Shown one piece after another: positions 45,899-54,099 of a stretch of 64,000 nucleotides of DNA. Location of the stretch: positions 310,001 to 374,000 of the forward strand of contig CAVZQP010000002.1 of assembly GCA_963777485.1 (NCBI GenBank). Reading direction: 5' to 3'. Positions within the stretch are counted from its first letter, which is position 1. Each line of letters starts with the position of its first letter. Under the pieces are notes generated by a model. It did not search any database. It was not told the DNA's origin and was given only the letters and a program-made list of their open reading frames with translations. This stretch comes from Bog-473 sp963777485 (GTDB lineage: Bacteria; Actinomycetota; Acidimicrobiia; Acidimicrobiales; RAAP-2). Made by a program: the position numbers and the translations under genes.

Positions 45899-47446
45899 TC
45901 AGGACTCGGCCGGACCGGCCGCGGCGACGAGGTCGGGGCGCAGGGGCGGGCCACTGACCCCGCAGAAGTGGGGGCACTCGGGTTCGGCGCCGGGTGCAGG
46001 CTTGCGGGCCGGGTTGCGGATCGTGAGCAGCGCCAGCAGGCCCCCGGCGGCGCAGGCTGCGCCCGAGATGTACACCGCGGTGCGGAAACCAGTCGCCAAC
46101 TCGGACGGCGCCAGTGCGGCCGCCCCGGTCAGGCCCGCCGCCAGCGGGAGCACCGCCACCGCGAACAAGCCGGCCGCCCGCGCCACCGTGTTGTTGACCG
46201 CCGAGGCGATGCCCGAGTGCTCGGCCGGTGCGGAGCCCATGGCCGTCGCCGTCAGCGGGGCCACCGTGAACGCGAGACCAGCGCCGAAGAGGAGCACGGC
46301 TGGGAACACCTGGGCCCAATAGGAGCCGGGGTCGGTGGCCCGGGCGAGGAGGGCGAGGCCGGCGCCCACGAGGATGGGCCCGAGGCTCATTTGGAGTCTC
46401 GGCCCGATACGCGCCGAGAGCTGTCCCGAGCGGGCCGAGAACAGCAGCATGATCACGGTGACCGGGAGAAGCGCGAGCCCCGAGTCGAGCGGCGTGTAGT
46501 GCTGCACGAGCTGCAACTCGACCGGCAGCAGGAACAACGCGCCGCCCAGCGCGCCGTACACGACGAAGGTGACCGCGTTCGTTCCGCTGAACTGACGGGA
46601 GCGGAAGAGGTCCAGCGGGAGCATGGGGCCGGCAACGCGCCGTTCCACGATAAAGAACGCGGGCGCGGCGAGTACAGAGAGAACGAACGCAGCCACGATC
46701 ACCGGGCTCGACCACCCACGGGTCGGTCCCTCGATGAGCGCGTAGGTGATGGCGGCGAGGAAGATCACCGCGAGTGCGGCGCCCACCGTGTCGACGCGGC
46801 CCTTGTTGGTGGGATCGCTCGATTCGGGCACGTGACGCGCCGTGATGGCGAGCACGAAGACCGATAACGGGACGTTGATGAAGAAGACCCATCGCCACGA
46901 GCCCACCGCCAACAGGTAGCCACCGACCAACGGACCGGCGGCGGACGCCACGCCTCCGAGTCCCGACCACGCGCCGATGGCCCGAGAGCGGTCTTCGGGG
47001 CGGAACGAGGCCTGCAGGATGGCCAGGCTGCCGGGCGTCAGCAGGGCGCCGCCGATGCCCTGAACCACGCGGGCACCGATGAGAAAGCCCGAGGTGGGGG
47101 CCAGGCCGCAGCAGGCGGAGGCGACGGCGAACCAGGCGATGCCGATGGAGAAAACGCGCCTGCGCCCGAAGCGGTCGCCCAGTGAGCCGCCGAGGAGGAG
47201 GAACGCGGCGAGGGTGAGCGAATAGCCCGTGATGACCCACTGGAGGGTCCCGACGCCGCCACCGAACGTGCGGCTGATGGAGGGCAGCGCAATGCCGACG
47301 ACGGTGGCATCGAGGAATGCGATGCCAGAGCCGAGCACGGTGGCCGCGAGCACCCATCTGCCACGCGCCGTGCCGAAGGCGAGCTCTTCCGGCGCGGCCG
47401 CTTGAACCGGTTCGCGGGCCTCAGGTCCGGTGCCCGGCTGCGTCAC
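45899..47446 (-). CDS. MFS transporter, DHA2 family (14 TM)
   Basis: A 515-residue exporter with about fourteen helices: motif A GGSLGDRFGRRRVFSIG, motif D1-like 'IAFLDATVVGIALPSI' and motif C 'ARVVQGIGGALLTPGSLAIL'. The C-terminal tail has ECPHFC, a Cys pair. GTG 47446 overlaps the stop of the upstream lipoprotein gene (GTGA), so the two are translationally coupled; the long Asp/His-rich upstream extension of the frame is the antisense of the lipoprotein Thr-rich region and not coding. Substrate unknown. Confidence 0.87.
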   Translation of the reverse strand: MTQPGTGPEAREPVQAAAPEELAFGTARGRWVLAATVLGSGIAFLDATVVGIALPSISRTFGGGVGTLQWVITGYSLTLAAFLLLGGSLGDRFGRRRVFSIGIAWFAVASACCGLAPTSGFLIGARVVQGIGGALLTPGSLAILQASFRPEDRSRAIGAWSGLGGVASAAGPLVGGYLLAVGSWRWVFFINVPLSVFVLAITARHVPESSDPTNKGRVDTVGAALAVIFLAAITYALIEGPTRGWSSPVIVAAFVLSVLAAPAFFIVERRVAGPMLPLDLFRSRQFSGTNAVTFVVYGALGGALFLLPVELQLVQHYTPLDSGLALLPVTVIMLLFSARSGQLSARIGPRLQMSLGPILVGAGLALLARATDPGSYWAQVFPAVLLFGAGLAFTVAPLTATAMGSAPAEHSGIASAVNNTVARAAGLFAVAVLPLAAGLTGAAALAPSELATGFRTAVYISGAACAAGGLLALLTIRNPARKPAPGAEPECPHFCGVSGPPLRPDLVAAAGPAES

Positions 47447-48201
47447 TGCGGACAGCGATGCATGACGAGGGCGACGACGGCGCCCGCCGGCGCGGCGGTG
47501 CCGGCCCTGGTGCCCTGGCTGAGGACCGTGGCGGGCGGTGTCGCGGTCGTCGCGGTGGGCGTCGGCGCTGTGGTCGTGGTCGTGGTCGAGCTCGTCGGAT
47601 CGGCTGTGCTGGTCGTGACGGGCCGCGTCGTCGTGGTCCTCGGCGGGTGCGTCGTGGTGGTGGTCGGGTTCGGTCCTACCGAGTAGCAAGCCCAGTTGAG
47701 CGCGGCCAGGTGCAGCAGGTGCACGGCGCCGGCGAACGTGTGCCCGGTCACAAGCGGGACCGTCGTGCCCGCGGGGTAGCAGCCGGACCAGGTGATGCCC
47801 ACCCGGGCACCCTTGGACAGGAGTGTGCCCGGGAGCAATGGCTGGGCGCCGACCGTCACGTTGGGCGGTTTACCGGGAATCGAGAGCGACGCCACCACGC
47901 TCTGGCTGGGCAACGTCCCCTTGTTGCAGGGTGCGTTGAGAGGGACCCACACGAAGCCGGCCGTCTTCAGGTAGAAGTGGGCCAGATCGATCTTCATCCC
48001 CATGACGTTCGGGACGCCGACGCCCGGCGGCAATGTCGTGGGTGGCGAGGTGGTGGTGGTGGTCGTGCTGCTGGTGGCCATCGTCGTCGGTGCGGCGGTG
48101 GGAGCGGACGGGTTGCCACACGAGGCGAGAACGCAGGCCGCCACCAGGAGGGTGCAGCCGCCGAGCACGGGCCGAAAGACGGGTCCCACGAAGCAAATCA
48201 T
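47443..48201 (-). CDS. PASTA-domain lipoprotein with Thr-rich insertion
   Basis: A 252-residue lipoprotein: the signal ends in the lipobox VLASC, giving a lipidated Cys near residue 28. A Thr/Pro linker leads to PASTA domain 1 (VPNVMGMKIDLAHFYLKTAGF). PASTA domain 2 starts VPLVTGHTFAGAVHLLHLA and is interrupted by about 50 residues of Thr/Pro/Ser before its last strands (TVLSQGTRAGTAAPAGAVVALV). PASTA domains bind muropeptides or cell-wall structures. Six Cys lie in the mature part. Start ATG 48201. Coupled to the downstream MFS gene through a GTGA overlap. Confidence 0.78.
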   Translation of the reverse strand: MICFVGPVFRPVLGGCTLLVAACVLASCGNPSAPTAAPTTMATSSTTTTTTSPPTTLPPGVGVPNVMGMKIDLAHFYLKTAGFVWVPLNAPCNKGTLPSQSVVASLSIPGKPPNVTVGAQPLLPGTLLSKGARVGITWSGCYPAGTTVPLVTGHTFAGAVHLLHLAALNWACYSVGPNPTTTTTHPPRTTTTRPVTTSTADPTSSTTTTTTAPTPTATTATPPATVLSQGTRAGTAAPAGAVVALVMHRCPQ

Positions 48202-48376
48202 GGCCGAGCCGTGGAGCCATTTCTGGTCTCCAGCGGCAGCGTATCCACCCGAACGATGGCACACGGCCCGTCGCTCCGGCCGAGGACGCCGGGGAGCCGA
48301 CACATCCCGGGGAGCCACCGCAGGGCACGCTCGCCCGGTAGCCGATGCGGGGTGGCGCCGGGCTCCGGCTCGGTTC

Positions 48377-48997
48377 CTACTGTTCGAGCGCGGCGATCCT
48401 TCGGCTGAGGTTCACCGCGTGGTCCCCGATGCGCTCGTAGAAGCGCGAGATCAACGTCACCTGCGCGGTGATGGTTGTCGGCATGTCGGCTTTGGCGATC
48501 TCGGCCGTGAGCCGGTCATGCAGGATGTCGAGCTCTTCGTCCTCTTCGGCCAACTCGAGGTCTTGCGCGTTGTGGTTGCTGTAGGCGGCGGCCACGAGTT
48601 GCCACATCTCGGCGGCGACCTCTGACATCCGTTGCACGATCCCACGGGCGACCGGTGTCATCTCCGCCCCGATGTTGGTGAGCGCGCGGTGGGCGATGTG
48701 CTCCGCCAGGTCGGCGCTGCGTTCCAGCTCGGGAAGGATGAGCAGAATCCCGATCAGTGCCCGGAGGTCGCTGCTGGCGTGATCGCCCGCCTCGATGCGT
48801 GACCAGACATCGAGCTCGAGCTCCGCTGTCGCCTCGTCGATCTCCACGTCTCCGTCGACGACGGCCTGGGCGAGGTCGGTGTCCCCGTTCAGGAGGGCGT
48901 AGGTGGCGCGGGCCAGCGCCTCCCGCACGAGCCCGAACAGGCGGAGGATGGGTTGCTCGACCACTTGCGCCACGGGCGGAAAAGATACCCCGCTCAC
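48377..48997 (-). CDS. phoU: Phosphate transport regulator PhoU
   Basis: A 206-residue protein made of two three-helix bundles, each with the PhoU metal motif; the second is RFYERIGDHAVNLSRRI and the first ELERSADLAEHIAHRA. PhoU connects the Pst phosphate transporter to the sensor kinase PhoR and represses the phosphate regulon when phosphate is plentiful. No pst or phoR/phoP genes are adjacent. Direct repeats CGTCACGG lie 20-50 bases upstream. Confidence 0.93.
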   Translation of the reverse strand: MSGVSFPPVAQVVEQPILRLFGLVREALARATYALLNGDTDLAQAVVDGDVEIDEATAELELDVWSRIEAGDHASSDLRALIGILLILPELERSADLAEHIAHRALTNIGAEMTPVARGIVQRMSEVAAEMWQLVAAAYSNHNAQDLELAEEDEELDILHDRLTAEIAKADMPTTITAQVTLISRFYERIGDHAVNLSRRIAALEQ

Positions 48998-49016
48998 GCT
49001 GGTGGGTTTACCGTAC

Positions 49017-49046
49017 CGTCACGGAAAGTTAAGGCTGTCGTCACGG
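49017..49046. promoter_or_regulatory. Direct repeat CGTCACGG, 22-bp period, upstream of phoU
   Basis: CGTCACGG occurs at 49017-49024 and 49039-49046, exactly two helical turns apart and 20-50 bp before the phoU start. PhoP-type boxes are direct repeats with 11-bp periodicity, but the sequence is not the streptomycete consensus, so the identity of the binder is open. Confidence 0.4.
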
Positions 49047-49101
49047 TATGGGGCGAGTGGGATCGGGGGGATCGATCAGCATCCGACGGCTCGGCGCCCG
49101 C

Positions 49102-49317
49102 CTAAGGGATCCGCCCCTCGCCCTGCTCGTCGGCTCCCCTCTCGCCCATCGACCGTTCGTGCTCCGCGACGGAATCGGCATCCTCTGCGTAGCGCTGTCG
49201 GGACTCGTCGGCCAAGCGCTCTTCGTCTTCGGTGGGCTCGCGGTCGGCGACGTGCTCTTTGCCCGCCTCGGCGAGCTCGTCCTCCTCGGTCGTCTTGTCC
49301 GGTTCGGTGTGGTCCAT
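49102..49317 (-). CDS. Small acidic disordered protein
   Basis: A 71-residue protein from ATG 49317, preceded by GGGAGAA six bases upstream. It consists almost wholly of Glu, Asp, Ala, Arg and Lys (MDHTEPDKTTEEDELAEAGK...) with no hydrophobic core, so it is probably disordered. Similar tiny acidic proteins occur in actinobacteria, often without known role. The clear ribosome site supports translation; I do not recognise a family. Confidence 0.55.
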   Translation of the reverse strand: MDHTEPDKTTEEDELAEAGKEHVADREPTEDEERLADESRQRYAEDADSVAEHERSMGERGADEQGEGRIP

Positions 49318-49600
49318 GGCGGGTTCTCCCGGTCTCTGGAGTGATGATCTTGCGTGATGCGCGCTCGGCGTAAGCATGTGCCTACCGCGGCATCGCTTCC
49401 TCTGACACCAGGCCTGATACCCGCTACGGAGCGCTATGAATCAACAGGATTGCAAAGCGACACAACGATCGCTGCGTAATGCCCTGCCTTTGGGGTAAGG
49501 CAGTTAGGGAACTTGCTTCGGCTTCGGCCTATTGAGAGCAAAATGGCGACGACGCTCGAAAGGTCGTCGAATCGGCGGTCCAACGAGAAGTGAATAACCG
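49318..49600. other. Intergenic region upstream of the small acidic gene
   Basis: 283 bases between two minus-strand genes. It would contain the promoter of the acidic protein and the end of the STAS transcript. It is AT-richer than its surroundings around 49430-49600; no gene, clear hairpin or known operator was recognised. Confidence 0.4.
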
Positions 49601-49963
49601 CTACCCGGTGTCTTCTCCGGAAGAGTCCGGAGGCAGGATGTCGAGGACGTCCATCAGGCCAGCCACTTCGAACACCCGCCGGACGTTGCGATGCGGCGTG
49701 AGGATGATGAGCTCGCCTCCGGCCGAAGCCGTGCGCTTGTGCTCGGCGATGATGGCACTGATCCCGGTTGAGTCGATGAACTCGAGGGCGGTCAGGTCGA
49801 GGGCGACGTGGACGACGCCGTCGCGGTTGAGCTGGGCGAATTCCTGGTACAAGCCGCCGGCTGTCGATACATCGAGCTCGCCTGTCAGCAGCACGATCGC
49901 GTGCCCCTTCGAGCCGCGGATTTCGGTGATCAGCGGCACCGATCGTCGTATGTCGAGCGCCAT
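49601..49963 (-). CDS. STAS-domain anti-sigma factor antagonist
   Basis: A 120-residue single STAS domain (SpoIIAA/RsbV-like). Key segment: 'LTALEFIDSTGISAIIAEHK', where the Ser of DSTG is the residue phosphorylated by the partner anti-sigma kinase. In the unphosphorylated form such proteins capture the anti-sigma factor and free a stress sigma factor. ATG 49963 has GGGAGG four bases upstream. No RsbW-like kinase is adjacent; the partner lies elsewhere. Confidence 0.9.
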   Translation of the reverse strand: MALDIRRSVPLITEIRGSKGHAIVLLTGELDVSTAGGLYQEFAQLNRDGVVHVALDLTALEFIDSTGISAIIAEHKRTASAGGELIILTPHRNVRRVFEVAGLMDVLDILPPDSSGEDTG

Positions 49964-50154
49964 GGACCCTCCCAGACTGTGGTTCTGCGTCCAGGCAAAG
50001 GTCGTCGAACACCGGACGACCTCCTTGGCACCTCTTTGACCTGTCCAACGGGAGTGTACATGGCGAAGAACGGGCGGAACCCAGGTCGGAGGCCGCAGCC
50101 CGGTCCGTACCGCGTCCCCGGACATTTCGAGCGCGGGGGTGACACAATCGCCCG

Positions 50155-50898
50155 GTGAAAGAGCTCCGAGACCGGGTGGCGGTGGTCACGGGTGCAGCGA
50201 GTGGTATCGGGCTGGCCATAGCCGAAGTTTTCGTCGAAGAGGGCATGCGGGTCGTGATGGCCGACATCGACGAGAACCGTCTCGGTGCGGAGGCAGCCCG
50301 CCTGCAGGGGAACGACGCCGACGTCGTGCCTGTCCCGGCGGACGTGCGCGACCCCGAGTCCGTCGACGCGGTGGGCCGATCGGTCATTCAGCACTTCGGG
50401 GCCCTCCATGTGGCGGTCAACAACGCCGGGGTGGTCGGTGGTGGTACCTCGTGGGAGATCCCGCTCGACGAATGGCACAGGGTGATCGACGTCGACCTTT
50501 GGGGAGTGATCCACGGTGTCCGGACCTTCGTCCCGCTGATCATCGCCTCCGGCGAGGGGGGCCACGTCGTGAACGTCGCGTCGATGGCCGCGGTCCTGAC
50601 GCTTCCTCGCCTGGCCCCGTACACCGTGGCCAAGCACGGAGTCCTGGGTTTGACCGACGTCCTGCGAGCTGAGCTCGCAGGACTCGGCGCTCCTGTGGGG
50701 GCCAGCGTGGTGATGCCAGGAATGGTCAAAACCGCGATGAATCCGATCGGCACCGTGCAGCCGGCTGCGGTCGCGGCCAACGTGCTCGATGCCATCCGGC
50801 ACGACCGCGCCTATGTCTTCACCGACGACCACAGCACGGCTGACGTCGAGCGACGTCTTCGGGGCCTGCTGGACGCACGCGCCGACGTGGTCACGTGA
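50155..50898 (+). CDS. Short-chain dehydrogenase/reductase
   Basis: A 247-residue classical SDR: TGAASGIG cofactor motif, NNAGVVGGG, catalytic Ser in VASMAAV and YTVAK (Tyr, Lys). An Asp after strand 2 (VVMADIDENR) favours NAD(H). GTG 50155; its stop overlaps the start of the enoyl-CoA isomerase-like gene (GTGA), so the two probably work in one pathway, plausibly beta-oxidation-like breakdown of a hydroxyacyl compound. Substrate unknown. Confidence 0.88.
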   Translation: MKELRDRVAVVTGAASGIGLAIAEVFVEEGMRVVMADIDENRLGAEAARLQGNDADVVPVPADVRDPESVDAVGRSVIQHFGALHVAVNNAGVVGGGTSWEIPLDEWHRVIDVDLWGVIHGVRTFVPLIIASGEGGHVVNVASMAAVLTLPRLAPYTVAKHGVLGLTDVLRAELAGLGAPVGASVVMPGMVKTAMNPIGTVQPAAVAANVLDAIRHDRAYVFTDDHSTADVERRLRGLLDARADVVT

Positions 50899-51662
50899 CA
50901 GCCCCGACTTCGCCGTCGGATCAGCTCGTGGTCGCAGCGGACGACGGTCCGGTGCGGACACTCACCCTGAACCGTCCCACCAGGCTCAACGCCTTCACCT
51001 CCGCGTCCTATCGGCGCCTCGCCCAACTCCTCCACGATGCGGCCGAGGATCCCGACGTCCTGGTCGTGGTGCTGCGGGGCGAGGGGAGGGCCTTCTGCAG
51101 TGGCGTCGACCTCGAGGAGCTCGGCGACGAAACGAGCGGGGGCGGGCAAAACCTAGGTGAGACCTTCGACGCACTCGTCATGGAGCTCCTGGGCTTCGCA
51201 AAGCCACTCGTCGCATCCGTGCACGGCCCGGCGGTCGGCTTCGGAGCCACGATCCTGCTGCACTGCGACCTGGTGCTCGTGGCAGACGACGCGCGGCTGC
51301 GGTTCCCGTTCACGTCGCTGAGCACCGCCCCCGAGGCCGGGAGCAGCGCGCTCCTGCCAGCAATCGTCGGCCCCCAGCGGGCCGCAGAGCTCTTCTTCAC
51401 GTCGCGCTGGATCGATGCCGCAGAAGCGGTGAGCTACGGGCTCGCCCTGTCGATCTGCCCGCGTGAACAGCTCGATGCAGAGGCCGGCGCCCTGGCGGGG
51501 CGGGTCGCGCAGCAACCCGCTGCGGCCGTCGCCTCATCGAAACGGCTGCTACGGGCGGATCGGATGCAAATGGTGAGCGCGGCGAGCCGCCGGGAACGAG
51601 CTGAGGCCGCTTGGCTCAGCTCCAAGTTCGGTCCTCCCGGGTCCGCAGGTCCGCCGGCCTGA
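50895..51662 (+). CDS. Crotonase-superfamily protein, enoyl-CoA isomerase-like
   Basis: A 255-residue crotonase fold protein. The CoA/oxyanion loops 'GEGRAFCSGVDLEEL' and 'HGPAVGFGATILLHCD' are present. Both Glu residues used by enoyl-CoA hydratase are absent (GFGATI in place of GGGCE; no Glu in FPFTSLS), but the later Glu in APEAGSS matches the catalytic Glu of delta3-delta2-enoyl-CoA isomerases. I therefore prefer an isomerase to a hydratase. Translationally coupled to the upstream SDR. Confidence 0.83.
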   Translation: MTAPTSPSDQLVVAADDGPVRTLTLNRPTRLNAFTSASYRRLAQLLHDAAEDPDVLVVVLRGEGRAFCSGVDLEELGDETSGGGQNLGETFDALVMELLGFAKPLVASVHGPAVGFGATILLHCDLVLVADDARLRFPFTSLSTAPEAGSSALLPAIVGPQRAAELFFTSRWIDAAEAVSYGLALSICPREQLDAEAGALAGRVAQQPAAAVASSKRLLRADRMQMVSAASRRERAEAAWLSSKFGPPGSAGPPA

Positions 51663-51672
51663 GAAGCGCGGG

Positions 51673-52119
51673 TCAGGTGGTGGGGTTGCTGTAGATCCGA
51701 CCCGGTGAGATCAGGACGGCCGCCCTGCGTTCCTCGGCCATCGCGCGGTCATAGGCGTCCCAGTCGTCGTGCCGCCCGCCGGCTGCCTTGAAGATGTCGC
51801 GTAGCAGGATACGCAGCCGCTCTCCGTCGACCTCTGTGCGTGGGTCGTCCGGACCGATGATCTCGGCTGTACCCTCGACCGCAACCCACCGCCAACCGCC
51901 GCGGACGACGATCGTGCACCGTGGATCGGCACGGAGGTTCCGGAGCTTGGCGGGACCGGCGGCGACCAGACCGACGACGGGCTCCCGGCGTACCGGATGG
52001 GGCAACACTCCGGCGTTGACCACGCTCGATTGCACGCTGCCGTCCCGCCGGATGGTGCTGATGACGCAGAGCCCGCCGTCGAGGGGCACCAGATCGGCAA
52101 AGTTCGAGAGGTCTGCCAT
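51673..52119 (-). CDS. PPOX-class F420-dependent oxidoreductase
   Basis: A 148-residue split-barrel flavoprotein. 'GLCVISTIRRDGSVQSSVVNAGVLPHP' and 'KLRNLRADPRCTIVVRGGWRWVAVEG' are characteristic of actinobacterial FDOR-B enzymes that use F420. It shares layout and the 'LRNLRADPR' block with the protein at 197-616. It converges on the SDR/isomerase pair (10 bp). Confidence 0.85.
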   Translation of the reverse strand: MADLSNFADLVPLDGGLCVISTIRRDGSVQSSVVNAGVLPHPVRREPVVGLVAAGPAKLRNLRADPRCTIVVRGGWRWVAVEGTAEIIGPDDPRTEVDGERLRILLRDIFKAAGGRHDDWDAYDRAMAEERRAAVLISPGRIYSNPTT

Positions 52120-52708
52120 GCGTCGCCCCCTTTCGTTCCGGCCGGGGCACGTGGCACCGAACCGTCGCGGCCCACCCTACGCGTCGCGGATCCACCATCG
52201 CGGTGAAGATGGCGTGGCACCCGAAGGGAGAGTGCCGCTGGGAATCATCAAGGCGACGCCCCCCGTCGCGTACCAGTCGGTCTTGGTGTCGGGGTCGGAG
52301 GCCGTGATTGACGGTGTGCCCCGGTTGGCACGTCAATCACACTCAGCGGTGCGGGTTCGAACATCGCGTCCACGCGGAGCGATCACAAGTATTCGGCGAG
52401 CCGTGCCATGCGATCCTTCCAACAGCCCGCACGTTTGAAACGGGGTCGCTCACGGCTGTCGTCCCGAGATTCTCCTATCGCCAACGAGGCCAAAACTCGT
52501 CGGGACTCCAGAGTGGGCCTGTCTCACCATGCCGTTCACCCAAGGTTTCCGCAGGTCCCGGGTCGTCCAGGGACAGCAGCAGCTGGCCGGCGAGCCATGC
52601 CTTGCTGCACCTTTGGGGAGCTTCAATCGGCGGGTTACACTGGCATTGCACTCCGCCCGGACCCCGCGGAACTTTGCTCAAATGCCGGTTGCGCAAGGGG
52701 GACGGACG
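52120..52708. other. Long intergenic region before the signalling island
   Basis: 589 bases without a gene I can support. It holds the promoters of the divergent PPOX gene and of the GAF-GGDEF gene, and a long inverted repeat at 52304-52340. A tRNA-like GGTTCGAAC at 52354 has no matching arms. Confidence 0.5.
52304..52340. repeat. Imperfect inverted repeat, 14-bp paired
   Basis: GTGATTGACG (52304-52313) pairs with CGTCAATCAC (52331-52340) and TGCC with GGCA inside, separated by a 3-base bulge, with loop CCGGTT. It is symmetrical enough to be either an RNA hairpin or an operator between two divergent genes. Confidence 0.6.
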
Positions 52709-53779
52709 ATGGAGAGTGACGAGAAGCTCGCAGATGTGTTGGGCGAGTTTGCTCGCACCATGCTGACCGACTTCCCAATCCAGAGGATCGTCGACGGTCT
52801 GGTCACCCGCATCGTCGAAGTGATCCCGGTGAGCGGGGCCGGAGTGACCCTGATATCACCCGATGGCGGCCCGCGCTACATCGCTGCCTCCGACTCGAAG
52901 GCGATGGAGTTTGAACGATTGCAGTCTGATCTGGGCGAGGGGCCCTGCATGGATGTCTATTCGAGTGGCCAGGCGGTTTGCGTAGCGGACATCGGCGAAG
53001 AGACCCGGTTCCCAAAGTTCACGGAAGGGGCGCTCAAGGCAGGGCTGGCGGCGGTCTTTGCGTTTCCTCTTCGTCAGGGGGAAAGCCAATTCGGTGCGCT
53101 CGATCTGTACCGGAACATCCCCGGGCCGTTGGATCCCGTCGCCTTGAAATCAGCGCAGACCCTCGCTGATGTGGCCGCCGCCTATCTGCTGAATGCCAAA
53201 GCACGTTCTGAACTCCAGGCGTCTTTGGGCCGATCACAACAAGCCGCCTTGCACGACCCGTTGACCGGGCTGCCCAACCGGGTGCTGCTCTTCGAATTCC
53301 TCGACCATGCTCTCCGTCGGGCCGGACGCTCCAAGAACGTCACGGCGATCCTCTTCTGTGACATCGACCATTTCAAGCGCATCAACGATGCCTTTGGCCA
53401 CCGGGTCGGCGATGAGCTCTTGGTAGGAGTGGCCGAACGCTTGACCGGATTGATGCGGCCATCGGACATCCTGGCTCGATTCGCCGGGGACGAGTTCGTC
53501 ATCCTGTGCGACGAGGTGGAAGGATTCTCTGATGCGAGGGTGATAGCGGAGCGAGTCGTCGGCGCGTTCGACGTACCATTTCCCTTGTCAGTCGGCCGAG
53601 TCGAAGTCGCCGCCAGCGTCGGTGTTGCGATCGCCGGAGAGACGAACGTGCTGTCAGGCGACTTGATCAATGACGCCGACTTGGCCATGTACAGAGCCAA
53701 GGAGAATGGTGGCGCAGGTTGGGTCTTCGACGAAGCCTCGAAGCCGCCCGCCTTCAAGGCGGAGACTCTTCTCGGATGA
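52709..53779 (+). CDS. GAF-GGDEF diguanylate cyclase
   Basis: A 356-residue cytoplasmic protein. The GAF sensor (about residues 15-165) has the block DLGEGPCMDVY (Cys80) and VFAFPLRQGESQFGALDLY. The GGDEF domain (about 180-345) contains DPLTGLPNR, the metal site CDIDHFKRIND, the signature AGDEF (259-263, a common active variant) and an intact inhibitory I-site RPSD (250-253) five residues before it. It is predicted to make cyclic-di-GMP with product feedback. No EAL domain follows. ATG 52709 with an AAGGGGG site upstream is favoured over ATG 52682. Confidence 0.9.
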   Translation: MESDEKLADVLGEFARTMLTDFPIQRIVDGLVTRIVEVIPVSGAGVTLISPDGGPRYIAASDSKAMEFERLQSDLGEGPCMDVYSSGQAVCVADIGEETRFPKFTEGALKAGLAAVFAFPLRQGESQFGALDLYRNIPGPLDPVALKSAQTLADVAAAYLLNAKARSELQASLGRSQQAALHDPLTGLPNRVLLFEFLDHALRRAGRSKNVTAILFCDIDHFKRINDAFGHRVGDELLVGVAERLTGLMRPSDILARFAGDEFVILCDEVEGFSDARVIAERVVGAFDVPFPLSVGRVEVAASVGVAIAGETNVLSGDLINDADLAMYRAKENGGAGWVFDEASKPPAFKAETLLG

Positions 53780-54099
53780 ATCTCGTTGTCCCCCCGACGA
53801 GTGGGGCGGTAACGCTCTCTCGGCGCCCTGACTGAGGCAGCGCGGGCCGTTACGGCGAATAACACGGCCAACACCCGGAGGCATACGGAGACGAAGAGGA
53901 GTGTTCCGGACGAGAGCTGGCCGTCGCGGACTCGGGAGACGCGTCCCGTCCTGAGTGCCACGCGGAAGACCCCGTACTGGGCCAGGACGGGCGTTTGGCC
54001 ATGTATGGGCGCACTTCCGCCGTCGAGAAGAGCGCCACGGGGTCCGATCAGTCACCCAGCGAACACAAGTCCCCCTCTGTGCCTTACGGTGAGGGTCCA
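53780..54099. other. Intergenic region between GAF-GGDEF and first GAF-ANTAR gene
   Basis: 320 bases. A 9-bp inverted repeat CCCGTCCTG/CAGGACGGG (53944-53952, 53982-53990) with a 29-base centre is the only symmetrical element seen. The frame of the ANTAR gene is open back to 53995, so part of this could be coding if an upstream start is used. Confidence 0.4.

Noticed and set aside
47447..47689. Asp/His-rich N-terminal extension of the second MFS transporter
   Set aside because: It is the shifted frame of the Thr-rich lipoprotein linker; GTG 47446 at the lipoprotein stop gives a normal DHA2 start.
52354..52362. GGTTCGAAC resembling a tRNA T-loop
   Set aside because: The flanking bases do not form the T-stem, and no acceptor or anticodon arm is present.
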